Below are positions 10,017 to 19,172 of a stretch of 64,000 bases of DNA, piece by piece (the first letter of the stretch is position 1; every line of letters starts with the position of its first letter). Both the position numbers and the translations under genes were made by a program. The notes under the pieces were generated by a model. That model searched no databases. It saw only the letters and a program-made list of their open reading frames with translations, and was not told the DNA's origin. Source of the DNA: Craspedostauros australis (taxonomy: Eukaryota; Bacillariophyta; Bacillariophyceae; Mastogloiales; Achnanthaceae); contig JAMXDE010000036.1 of the NCBI GenBank assembly GCA_026770025.1, forward strand, positions 248,001 through 312,000, in the 5' to 3' direction.

Positions 10017-10628
10017 ATTGCTGCACACTGTATCAGCTGCTCGTGGTGCCACGCTCCTCTAGTAGGTGGTGCTTCGTAGCGAACCAATATTGAGATGTTT
10101 CCAGCACAATCCAACGCAACGCAATAAAACATAAGATGATGATGTAATAGTATTATATAATATGATGCAGTTGATGTGAATGGATGATCCCACAAGTGTG
10201 TGTGTGACTCTCCTCGCACTCTCGCTACTGCTCGTATGTATTTTATCATTGCTTTGAAGGGTGTTGGGTGATGTGATCTGGAGTGCCATCGGCTCCATCT
10301 CAGACGTAGTCTCTAGCCTCCCCCCGATAGGCTTCGTGGCTGTTCTTGGCGCCAATCGTTGGATCGCGATCCACGATCACGAAACATGGCTGCGAAACAA
10401 CACAACATGACACAACAGAGCGCAGCCAAACCCACACGGATCCATTACTCCACACCTTCTCTCTGCTATAGAGAGTGTACTTACCCACTCCAGGTCGCCA
10501 CGCTTGACTACTCTATTGGTAGACTTGAATCTATCACATGATATAATACTATTAATATATAATATTATTATATAATATAATACCATTCACTCTCTGCTAC
10601 TACGACCTACACGCGCGGTAGAGAGACG
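10017..10628. other. Intergenic region between transporter and WDR33-like gene
   Basis: There is no gene. It has an AT-rich stretch (10143-10166) after the transporter stop and a longer one (10540-10583) just before the next start. Confidence 0.5.
10540..10583 (+). promoter_or_regulatory. AT-rich TATAATATTA-type stretch upstream of the WDR33-like gene
   Basis: Forty-four bases made almost only of A and T, with several overlapping TATAATA/TAATATTA palindromes, end 45 bp before the ATG at 10629. It may be a TATA-type core promoter. The evidence is position and composition only. Confidence 0.35.
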
Positions 10629-12426
10629 ATGTCATACCACGGACCGGCCAGCGGATCTCGCGGTGGATCACGCGGTGGACCCCGAGGTGGAGGACACGGA
10701 GGTGGACATGGTGGCGGCGGCAACGACTTTGACGATGCCGAGCAGAAGGCGGCGGAGCGCAACCTGATCCGCAAGTGCGTGGACTACCACACGCCCTCAG
10801 TGATCGACATCACCAACAGACGCTACTTCTCATCGTGCCGCAGCTCCCATGTCCGCAACGCCAGGTACCTGCAGCCGCACTCCTCCCACCTCCGATTGAT
10901 GGGCATGCCCATCTCCACCGTTGCGGCGCCCAACCCCTCCTCTGTCATGTGCACGTACATGTCGCACGTCACGCGCGCCAAGAACTCCACGCCCATCATG
11001 AGCCTGTCATGGACGCCCGGCGGTCGCCGCCTGCTCTCGGGCAACCAGGAGGGCGAATTCACGCTGTGGGACGGCATCACCTTCGGATTCGAGCTCATCA
11101 TGAGCGCGCACGACGCCAGCTTCCGCAGCATGTGCTGGAGCCACAATCTCAACTACCTCCTCACCTGCGACGCCGGCGGCAACATCAAGTACTGGTCGCC
11201 CTCCATCGCGCCCGTCCAGTCGATCGACAGCCACAACGGCCAGGCCATCCACGCCATGAGCTTCTCTCCCAGCGACACCAAGTTCGCGAGTTGCGGGGAC
11301 GACGCCACGGTGCGGGTGTGGGATTGGGCGACGCACAGCGAAGAGCGCATCCTGGAGGGTCATGGTTGGGACGTCAAGGTAAGTTGTTTGGAGTGCCACG
11401 TTCGCACGGGTGCTCTAGCACGATGAGAAGAGCTCAGAATGCGAGTGCGCCAGTGCAACAGTGTGCCAGCGTATCAGTTCACACTTTTGCAGTCCACACT
11501 TTGCACAGCGCATATCCATGGTTCGTCGCCTCGGCCCATCACACACTCATTCAGCCATACCCGTTGTTGGTCTCTATTATGACAACGGTTGCAAGCAATA
11601 TGCTTCACCCGCCGCATCTCACCACCTCCCACCCTCGCTCGTTCGCTCCCTCTCTTCTTTACGTTGACAGTGCGTGCAATGGCACCCACGGAGCTCCCTG
11701 TTGTGCAGCTGCAGCAAGGACAACCTCGTCAAGCTGTGGGATCCACGCTCCGGCGCATGTCTCAGCACCCTCTACGGGCACAAGAACACGGTCACGAAGG
11801 TGGCATGGAACAACAACGGCAACTGGCTCGTCACGGCATCGCGCGACCAGCTCATCAAGCTCTACGACATCCGCGCGATGAAGGAGCTGGTCAGCCTCAA
11901 GGGACATCACAAGGAGGTCACGTCGGTTGCGTGGCATCCGCTGCACGAGTCGGTGCTGGCGTCCGGCGGCATGGACGGCACCCTGCTCTACTGGAACCTG
12001 GGTGCCAAGGGATCGGAGGAGCCCGCCGCCAAGGTGCCCTTCGCGCACGACATGGCCATCTGGGACATGCAATGGCACCCCGCAGGCCACACGCTCGCCA
12101 CCGGCTCCAACGATCGGCAGACCAAGTTCTGGGCGCGCAACCGCCCCGGCACGTCTTCCGGCCTGCAGGAGGAGGAGGCGGAGATCGAGAACGATGAGAT
12201 AGAATTGGGGAATCACGTCGGTATCGTCATCGGAAAGAAGGGAGCCACGATTATCGGCATGCAGCGTGCCACGGGTACCAAGATGCACGTCGACCAGGAC
12301 CGCCGCGTGCTTCTCATCCAGGGCACGGCCAAGCAGATCGCGACTGTGCGCAAACGAGTCGGCGCCTTGTTAGATCGGGTCTCTGATGCCGACCATCATC
12401 GGGAGCAGTCCTACGGACACATATAG
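10629..12426 (+). CDS. WDR33: WDR33/Pfs2-like WD40 subunit of the mRNA 3'-end processing complex, fused to a KH domain
   Basis: Two exons: 10629-11378 and 11671-12426, giving 501 residues. The donor GTAAGT and acceptor TTGACAG are canonical and the phase is 0. After an RGG/Gly-rich N-terminus comes a conserved block ([19 protein letters not shown]), then seven WD40 blades with family hallmarks: [49 protein letters not shown] joined across the intron to [20 protein letters not shown], and [14 protein letters not shown]. In other eukaryotes WDR33/Pfs2 binds the AAUAAA signal with CPSF30 and organises the polyadenylation factor in the nucleus. Unusually, residues about 428-483 form a KH RNA-binding domain ([14 protein letters not shown], with the GKKG loop, then a VLLIQGT strand). 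Animal and yeast orthologues carry other tails instead. It is convergent with the Pro-Thr-repeat gene. Confidence 0.93.
11379..11670 (+). other. Intron of the WDR33-like gene
   Basis: A 292-bp intron beginning GTAAGT and ending in a pyrimidine-rich run then ACAG. Removing it rejoins a WD40 blade at the expected residue, GHGWDVK followed by CVQWHP. Reading through it meets a TGA at 11424. Confidence 0.9.
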
Positions 12427-12822
12427 TGTTGTGATGGAATGGGATATCATGTGCAACGCAATGCAATGCAACGGAATTGAATGCGATGACATTGATTTCC
12501 GCATTACTTGGGCACTCCACTCTTTTCTGCTGCGCAACAAGGACTTGACCGTAGAGCACAGCAGAACATAATTCATGTATTGGTTTCGTAGTGTACAAGC
12601 ATTACGTAACATTGCAAACGCTGTTGTATCTGTAGGTAGCTCCCATTGGCACTCCTATGTACATTTACTGAGTCTTCGCATGAAGTGATTGTTGAGTTAT
12701 GAATTATAGCATTCTGTTCTATGTTGCTGTTGGGCGTGCTCTTGTTGGGTTGTGCGCTTACCACTTGGCGCTTCGTGGCGCGGAGCTTCCGAAGTGGAAG
12801 TGTGTCTGTGCTCTCGGGAAAG
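12427..12822. other. Short convergent intergenic region
   Basis: About 0.4 kb between the stops of two converging genes; it must hold both 3' ends. There is a run of short imperfect GCAATGCAATGCAACGGAAT units near 12457-12475. No gene is seen. Confidence 0.5.
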
Positions 12823-15800
12823 CTAGAAACCGATGGATGACCTGCTCACTCCAAGCACGCAGGTTCCTTGTTCGATGTTCGTCGCTGTGACGGATACATT
12901 GCTCACAGAAACATCGTCACATCCATCTTCATCTTCACAGTGGAAGCCATCGAAGCAGAGCGGCAGTCCGCGGCTTGGTTCGAAGTATTGATCTGAGTTG
13001 TCGCAGTACGATCTGGATGTCCAGTGCTCGTCGTCACATTGCCTCGCGATGGACACGCCTTGCACGGCGACACCATTCGATTCGCACACGCTTCCGTCAT
13101 CCTCCGTTGCTGCTGCGGATGACGTCGACGATGACGGAGTTTGTGGCGTGCTGGCATGGAGATCCATCGACTGTTCGGTGTCACCAGAGCACGTCACCTC
13201 CATGAAATGGTTGAGACGCCCGCTGTTCGAGGTTGGAGATGGGTTGTCGCAGACGATCTTGTTTGACCCATCCTGCGTACAAAAGTCGAAGGCCTGCTTC
13301 ATGTCGATGATGCCTTGGTTGTCATCATCGCCGCAAGTCAATGTCAGAGACGGTGCCTCCCAGGTGCACTTGAAACCATAGTCGGTGTAGGTCCAGGCCA
13401 CGAAGTTGGTCGATGTCAGTTGATGCTCATCCAACTGGTTGCGTCGCTCGGTTGTGTCGGGGATGTTCAACTGCTCGGAACACCGCGTCGCATCATCAGG
13501 GTTGGTGAGGGTGATGCCATCGACAATGAAGGGCGTTGCGCTGTCGCCATCCTGAGGACGAACGGCGCTGGCACACAACATGACGCCGTCTGCGTTCCTC
13601 ACAGAGCGGGATGAACCGCAGGAGTAGTCGGTGCGCAGGGAGAAGGTGTCGTCACCGACGCCGTTGTCATTCTCGTCGCCGTTCTTGCACATGCGACCAA
13701 GATTGGAGTACATGATGGCATCGCCATCAAGGTCAATGGATCCGTTGTTGTCGCATGTGGCCTGACTCTTGAAGATGCGGGCCCTTCCGATCAAGTCGTT
13801 ATCGACAGTCCCGGTGCATGTGAATTCAACGGTGGCATCTTCGGATTCGTTGGTGCTGTCGCACATTGCGAGGTTGGAGCCTTGCGTCTCGCACGCAGCG
13901 TGTTCCCTGTTGATGATTTCAAGCTCGCCGTCGCCCTGACAGTCAATGTATGCCCTTGGCAGTGTGTGGGAACAAGAAACACTGCTGATGGCCACTCGCC
14001 CCCATTCGAATCGGTGCGCGGATCGTCGCAACAGTGAAGGAGTTGTGACAGTTCCCGATGTTGGCATCGCTGTTGCTGTGGCAACTGTCGTAGTTGTCGG
14101 TGATCCCGTCGGCGCAGAAGTTGTTGGCGATGATGTGGGCGCAGAAGTGGGTGCGGCAGTTGCGCCAGCGGTTGGGTTGGCAGTGTGCGAGGTCGCAGTT
14201 GGAGCTGCTGTTGGTGAAATTGTTGGCTCGCCGGTTGGCAGACTTGTCGGTGCGTTGGTGGGTGTGCTGGTCGGCGACACTGTATTGGATGCTGTTGGAT
14301 TATCACCGATTGCGTTTGAGGACGTCGGCATTCCAGTTGGACTCGTTGTTGGGGATGTGGTTGGTGCTGTTGTTGATCCAATCGTTGCTGTTGGTCCTGA
14401 CGTTGGTGCAGCCGTCGGCGTTACCGGAACGCTGGACACAGGAGAATCAGTTTGTGCACCGGTTGGCGAACTGGTCGGCATGCTGGTCGGCATGCTGGTT
14501 GGTGCTTCCAGTTCAGATGCGTGTGGAGACGCAGTGAGCGAAACATCGTTGTTGCTGGTTGGCGAACTGGTCGGTATGCTGGTCGGCATGCCGGTTGGTG
14601 CTTCAAGTTCAGATGCGTCTGGAGATGCAGTGAGCGAAACATCGTTGTTGCTGGTTGGCGCTGTGGTAGCGTATGTTGCTGTCGGCGACGATGTGGGTGC
14701 TGCAGTCGGTGCCGCAGTCGGTGCTACAGTTGACTGGGATGTTCCTGACATGGTTGTTGTTGCAGTTGGTGTTGCTGTTGCAGTTGGTGCTGCTGTTGGT
14801 GCTGCTGTTGGTGAAGTTGTTGGCACCAAAGGGTCGGTTGGTGACACTGATGGTGCACTGGTGAAATCGTTGGCAACCTGTGATGTAGGAGCAGCGGTTG
14901 GGACTGCGGTGGGAGCAGCAGTTGGCGAAGTTGTTGGCACCGATGGGTCGGCTGGTGACACTGATGGTTCGCTGGTGGAATCATTGACAACCCGTGATGT
15001 TGGAGCTGCTGTTGGAGCTGCTGTTGGGACTGTGGTTGGGACTGCGGTTGGTGCTGCTGTTGGTGATGCCGTTGGCGAAGTTGTTGGCACGAATGGGTCG
15101 GCTGGTGACACTGATGGTTCGCTGGTGGAATCATTGACAACCCGTGATGTAGGAGCTGCAGTTGGTGCTGCTGTTGGTGATGCCGTTGGCGAAGTTGTTG
15201 GCACCAATGGGTCGGCTGGTGACACTGATGGTTCGCTGGTGGAATCATTGACAACCCGTAAAGTAGGAGCTGCTGTTGGGGCTGTGGTTGGAGCTGCGGT
15301 TGGCGATGCTGTTGGCGGCAAGGGGACCCGAGGCACAAACAATTCTGTTGGCCTGCTGGTTGGTCCGCTGGTTGGTCCGCTGGTTGGTCCGCTGGTTGGT
15401 GCGCTGGTTGGTCCGCTGGTTGGTCCGCTGGTTGGTCCGCTGGTTAGCCCGCTGGTTAGCCCGCTGGTTGGTGAACTGGTCGGGATTACAGTTGGTGTGT
15501 ACGAAGCTGATGCTTGTGGCGATGCTGTTGGCATGCCACCATGTTGAAGGGTTGGCGCAGATGTCGGGAAAGTCGGTGCTGTTGGCGATGCTGTTGGTGA
15601 TGCTGTTGGTGATGCTGTTGGTGATGCTGTTGGTGATGCTGTTGGTGATGCCATTGGCGATGCCGTTGGTGTTGCAGTCGTTGACACATTGGGGAGCGTC
15701 GTGGGAGACGAAGTTTGACCTGGTGCGACATTTGCCGTTGGTGCAACGGTGGGGGCTGCAGTTGGAAAGAGTGTGCGGTCAAATGGCATCGATGGTGAAC

Positions 15801-18213
15801 CAGTGGGTCCCTTGGTGGCGTCCGATGTTGGTCCTGTGGTTGGTTCTGTGGTTGGTCCTGTGGTTGGTCCTGTGGTTGGTCCTGTGGTTGGTCCTGTGGT
15901 TGGTCCTGTGGTTGGTCCTGTGGTTGGTCCTGCGGCGGGTGTTGCGGCTGGGCCTGTTGTCGGTCCTGCTGTTGGTCCTGCGGTTGATCCTGCGGTTGGT
16001 CCTGCGGTTGGTCCTGCGGTTGGTCCTGCGGCTGGGCCTGCTGTCGGTCCTGCTGTCGGTGCTGCTGTCGGTGCTGCTGTCGGTGCTGCGGTTGATCCTG
16101 TGGGTGGGCCAGCTGTCGGTCCTGCAGTTAGTGCAGCGGTTGATCCTGCGGTTGGTCCTGTGGTTGGTCTTGCGGTTGGTCCTGCGGCTGGTCCTGCGGT
16201 TGGTGCCGCGGTGGGAGCTGCTGTCGGTGTTGCGGTTGGTGCTGCTGTCGGTGCTGCGGTTGGTCCAGCAATTGTTCCTGCGGTTGGTGCTGCTGTCGGT
16301 CTCGATGTTGGTTGTGTTGTGAGAGAGACTGTCGGCATCTGCGTTGGGCTGCTTGTTCTGCTTGCGCTGGTTGATCCGGTGGGCTCTCCGGTAATTTTGT
16401 TGTTTGTTGGTGCGCTTGTGGGGGCATGAGCTGGCTGTGATGTCGGCAGACCAGTTGTCACCACATCAGGTGAGGCCCGGGTGGGGGTGGCAGTGGGGTA
16501 TGCTGTGGGGTGTGCTGTCGGGTATTCAGTTGGTGCGGTGGTTGGGGATGTGGTTGGATGCGCAGTTGGAAGGACCGTTGGCACCACCGTTGGGTATGCA
16601 GTTGGTGCGACCGTTGGTTGGCTTGTGGGCATTGCTGATGGCGTTGCCGTTGGGGCATTCGTCAAGATTGTCACGCCCTCATTACTTGGCGCTGTTGGCG
16701 CAGTTGTTGGCGCAGTTGTTGGCGCAGTCGTTGGCACCATCGTTGGTCTCGACGTGGGCCATGCTGTTGGAGACACCGTCGGTGCTGTGGTGGGGCCGGA
16801 GGTTGGTGTTGCTGTTGGTTGTCTGGTTGGCAGTGATGATGGCGACACGGATGGATGCACGGAATGCAACGCCGATGGCTTGTTCGTTGGCATGTGGGTC
16901 TGTGACGAAGCTGGCATCCATGTTGGCGACAGAGTTGGCATGTGGGTTGCGCTGCTTGGCATTGTCGACGGAACATCGGTGCGCGAAACAGTCGGCATCG
17001 TGGAATGCGCATGGGTCGGGCTGGCGGTGGCGCTTCGCGTCGGAGAGGCAGTTGGGAGCCTAGTTGGCGCGATGGTCGGTGCGAGTGATGGTCGTGTTGT
17101 GGGTCTGGCCGTGGGCGTCATGGTTGGCGTTGTCGTTGGCATCAAGGTTTGCTTGGCTGTTGGTGCAGCCGTTGGTCCACTGGTGTTGATTGCTCCCTTG
17201 GTTGGGCTCGAGGTAGGATTTGCGGTTGCACTTGCATTTGGGGAAACAGTTGGCGCATGAGTGGGGTTGCGAGTTGCTCCGCGAGAAGGCTGTGCGGTTG
17301 GAATGCCCGTCACAGTTGTAGTCGGAACGCTGGTTGGGAGCATGGTGCGGCGACTGGTTGGAGAGGATGTTTGGACTGCCACAGGGCTCGGGGTCGTAAT
17401 TCCAATTCTTGGTCCGGTACCCTCGGATGGTGCTGCTGTTGGTTGCATTGTTGGCGAAGCGATTGGCGTTGCGGTTGGGAAAGCCGTGGGATGCACCGTT
17501 GGCGTTGCGGTTGGAAATGCGGTTGGGAAAGCAGTGGGATGCACCGTTGGCGTTGCGGTTGGAGATGCGGTTGGAAATGCAGTTGGGAAAGCCGTGGGAT
17601 GCACCGTTGGCGTTGCGGTTGGAAATGCGGTTGGGAAAGCAGTGGGATGCACGGTTGGAGGTCGGGTTGGTACTGCTGTCGGTGGTTCGAGAGCAAGCTC
17701 CGTTGGGACTCCAGTTGGCAATCCAGTTGGCAATCCAGTTGGCAATCCAGTTGGCAATCCAGTTGGAGATACTGTTGGCGCCCTTGTTGGTGCTGCGCTT
17801 GGCGCCCTGGTAGGCGATCGTGTCGGCGACACAGTTGGCAGCCCAGTCGGTGTCCTCGTGGGCAACCTCGTGGGCGAGGCAGTGGGTTGGGTTGTTGGGT
17901 ACGCAGTCGGTGCCATCGTGGGCATCGCGGTTGGCGATCCGGTTGGTGATGCCGTGGGCCCATCAGTCGGCGCGGAGGTGGGTGCCGGGATGCCAAAGAA
18001 TGGATCAAAGAAGGGCGGCAAACGATTTTCCCTGATGGTGTTGGCATCGGCGACACGCGCATCGTTGATCATGCCGACGTTTGTTGGAGCGGCGTCATCG
18101 CTGCTGGCGCTTTCCTGTTGCCTTTTGCCCAAATCGAAGAAGCCTGCGGATGCTGGCTGTGCGAGGAACGCCAGCAAAAGGATCGTAGTCAGTCGTTGCA
18201 TTGTCAATGTCAT
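12823..18213 (-). CDS. Giant secreted Pro-Thr-repeat protein with Cys-rich C-terminal region
   Basis: The frame opens at 18639, but the natural start is the ATG at 18213 (or 18201): it begins a clear signal peptide, MTLTMQRLTTILLLAFLAQP ending ASA, giving 1,796 residues. About residues 70-1,400 are nearly all degenerate PT units (xxPT, as in APTAAPT, SPTASPT, GPTTGPT). Higher-order repeats are visible: a unit of about 35-45 residues containing NDSTSEPSVSPADP four times (nt about 14,830-15,330), a NNDVSLTASP unit twice (about 14,450-14,660) and a HPTAFPTAFPTATP unit (about 17,450-17,680). The last ~390 residues are not repetitive and have about 25 Cys and acidic loops such as DGDAIMYSNLGRMCKNGDEN. 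No transmembrane or GPI signal is seen. Such Pro/Thr-rich proteins in algae are usually O-glycosylated wall or matrix proteins; that role here is inference. Confidence 0.8.
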   Translation of the reverse strand: MTLTMQRLTTILLLAFLAQPASAGFFDLGKRQQESASSDDAAPTNVGMINDARVADANTIRENRLPPFFDPFFGIPAPTSAPTDGPTASPTGSPTAMPTMAPTAYPTTQPTASPTRLPTRTPTGLPTVSPTRSPTRAPSAAPTRAPTVSPTGLPTGLPTGLPTGLPTGVPTELALEPPTAVPTRPPTVHPTAFPTAFPTATPTVHPTAFPTAFPTASPTATPTVHPTAFPTAFPTATPTVHPTAFPTATPIASPTMQPTAAPSEGTGPRIGITTPSPVAVQTSSPTSRRTMLPTSVPTTTVTGIPTAQPSRGATRNPTHAPTVSPNASATANPTSSPTKGAINTSGPTAAPTAKQTLMPTTTPTMTPTARPTTRPSLAPTIAPTRLPTASPTRSATASPTHAHSTMPTVSRTDVPSTMPSSATHMPTLSPTWMPASSQTHMPTNKPSALHSVHPSVSPSSLPTRQPTATPTSGPTTAPTVSPTAWPTSRPTMVPTTAPTTAPTTAPTAPSNEGVTILTNAPTATPSAMPTSQPTVAPTAYPTVVPTVLPTAHPTTSPTTAPTEYPTAHPTAYPTATPTRASPDVVTTGLPTSQPAHAPTSAPTNNKITGEPTGSTSASRTSSPTQMPTVSLTTQPTSRPTAAPTAGTIAGPTAAPTAAPTATPTAAPTAAPTAGPAAGPTARPTTGPTAGSTAALTAGPTAGPPTGSTAAPTAAPTAAPTAGPTAGPAAGPTAGPTAGPTAGSTAGPTAGPTTGPAATPAAGPTTGPTTGPTTGPTTGPTTGPTTGPTTEPTTGPTSDATKGPTGSPSMPFDRTLFPTAAPTVAPTANVAPGQTSSPTTLPNVSTTATPTASPMASPTASPTASPTASPTASPTASPTAPTFPTSAPTLQHGGMPTASPQASASYTPTVIPTSSPTSGLTSGLTSGPTSGPTSGPTSAPTSGPTSGPTSGPTSRPTELFVPRVPLPPTASPTAAPTTAPTAAPTLRVVNDSTSEPSVSPADPLVPTTSPTASPTAAPTAAPTSRVVNDSTSEPSVSPADPFVPTTSPTASPTAAPTAVPTTVPTAAPTAAPTSRVVNDSTSEPSVSPADPSVPTTSPTAAPTAVPTAAPTSQVANDFTSAPSVSPTDPLVPTTSPTAAPTAAPTATATPTATTTMSGTSQSTVAPTAAPTAAPTSSPTATYATTAPTSNNDVSLTASPDASELEAPTGMPTSIPTSSPTSNNDVSLTASPHASELEAPTSMPTSMPTSSPTGAQTDSPVSSVPVTPTAAPTSGPTATIGSTTAPTTSPTTSPTGMPTSSNAIGDNPTASNTVSPTSTPTNAPTSLPTGEPTISPTAAPTATSHTANPTAGATAAPTSAPTSSPTTSAPTGSPTTTTVATATAMPTSGTVTTPSLLRRSAHRFEWGRVAISSVSCSHTLPRAYIDCQGDGELEIINREHAACETQGSNLAMCDSTNESEDATVEFTCTGTVDNDLIGRARIFKSQATCDNNGSIDLDGDAIMYSNLGRMCKNGDENDNGVGDDTFSLRTDYSCGSSRSVRNADGVMLCASAVRPQDGDSATPFIVDGITLTNPDDATRCSEQLNIPDTTERRNQLDEHQLTSTNFVAWTYTDYGFKCTWEAPSLTLTCGDDDNQGIIDMKQAFDFCTQDGSNKIVCDNPSPTSNSGRLNHFMEVTCSGDTEQSMDLHASTPQTPSSSTSSAAATEDDGSVCESNGVAVQGVSIARQCDDEHWTSRSYCDNSDQYFEPSRGLPLCFDGFHCEDEDGCDDVSVSNVSVTATNIEQGTCVLGVSRSSIGF
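13990..17990 (-). repeat. Degenerate minisatellite array coding Pro-Thr repeats
   Basis: About 4 kb of 9-18-bp units on several scales lie inside the secreted-protein gene. The opposite strand reads as long open frames of VGAAVG or LLVLRLV type, which result from the repeat and should not be annotated. Some blocks repeat almost unchanged, for example GGTTGGTCCTGTG-type units at 15,833-15,930, which suggests recent slippage. Confidence 0.85.
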
Positions 18214-19172
18214 GGTAGATGGATGGATGATGGATAGCTTCGGAAGAGGATGAGACGCGCTGGGATGCAATGGAAAGGGAAGAAGGTGGACCTGATGGGT
18301 TGTCGAAGGCGCTGCACAATTCGATGATCGGCGCGTCGCTTGATTTTGTGAACTGATGACAGGTTTGATCTGGATGTTCATTCCTCTTCGGTTGATGATT
18401 GATCTGATGGATGACTTGTTGATGGGTCTTCGTCCTTGACACGATGGGCATGCACACCTGTATCCTCTCTGTTCCCTTTGAGATCCGACCACCAGACCAT
18501 CATTCATGATGATCATGTGATGGTGCAGCACGACGAGACGACATGCGATGTGACGCGATGCCATCAGCTGAGAGAATCCACAAAAAAGACATTTCTTCTC
18601 TGTGTGGTCCTTTTGTTCCCTGTCCGCGTCTCTCGCCAAATCGCCTCATGATCGTTTGCCTCAAAATGTGAGCAGCAACCGCTATCGCTGCAGCGCCAGT
18701 CAGGTTATACAACATTGGTTCATGAATACAATTTCATCGAAGCCACATGGATGAAACATGTGCATCCGACACTCGATTCAATGGATCCAAACCAGGGATT
18801 GTTTCGAGACCCGTTCGAGTCGTGATGCCCGATTGGCACGATGTTCTTCGATGGACGAACACAAATCGAGTCGACCCACACGAACGCAACCAAACGAGAT
18901 CAAACCCAAGACGTGGAGAAGCACGTTGCGCGGAAGGAGATGGTGGAGGCAATTTGCGTTCGTTTGTGCTACACGATCCCAAACAAGAACGCTCCACAGA
19001 GCACCGTGCTGATGGGTTGTGGTCGCACTTCACCCCATTCTGATCTCTGGGAGACTCCTCTCTCTGGATCGTACTGCTCTGTCGCACAATACAAATACGA
19101 ATACAGATATTATACAACATCACATAACATCACATAATATAATATTAATCTGCACGTAGTGCGTTGTGGTTG
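18214..19172. other. Divergent intergenic region of about 1 kb
   Basis: It separates the secreted-protein gene (minus) from the RBR-ligase gene (plus). The minus frame continues to 18639 but without signal-peptide or domain features. Tandem CATCACATAA-type units and an AT-rich TATAATATTAA stretch lie at 19,117-19,149, 24 bp before the RBR start. Confidence 0.5.
19117..19149 (+). promoter_or_regulatory. AT-rich stretch upstream of the RBR ligase gene
   Basis: Repeated CACATAA units run into ATAATATAATATTAAT, 24 bp before the ATG at 19173. It resembles the patch before the WDR33-like gene. Assignment as a promoter is by position only. Confidence 0.3.

Noticed and set aside
14820-15340. Regularly spaced repeats that might suggest a CRISPR-like array
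   Set aside because: The repeats are in-frame coding units of varying length in a eukaryotic secreted protein, with no unique spacers and no associated genes.
13946-17260. Long plus-strand frames of Val-Gly-Ala repeats opposite the Pro-Thr-repeat gene
   Set aside because: They are reverse readings of the PT-coding repeat array, lack a signal peptide or domain, and break at array edges. The minus strand has a signal peptide and a non-repetitive Cys-rich end.
18214-18639. N-terminal extension of the Pro-Thr-repeat protein up to 18639
   Set aside because: The upstream 142 codons have no domain features and would bury a clear signal peptide; the ATG at 18213 is the natural start.
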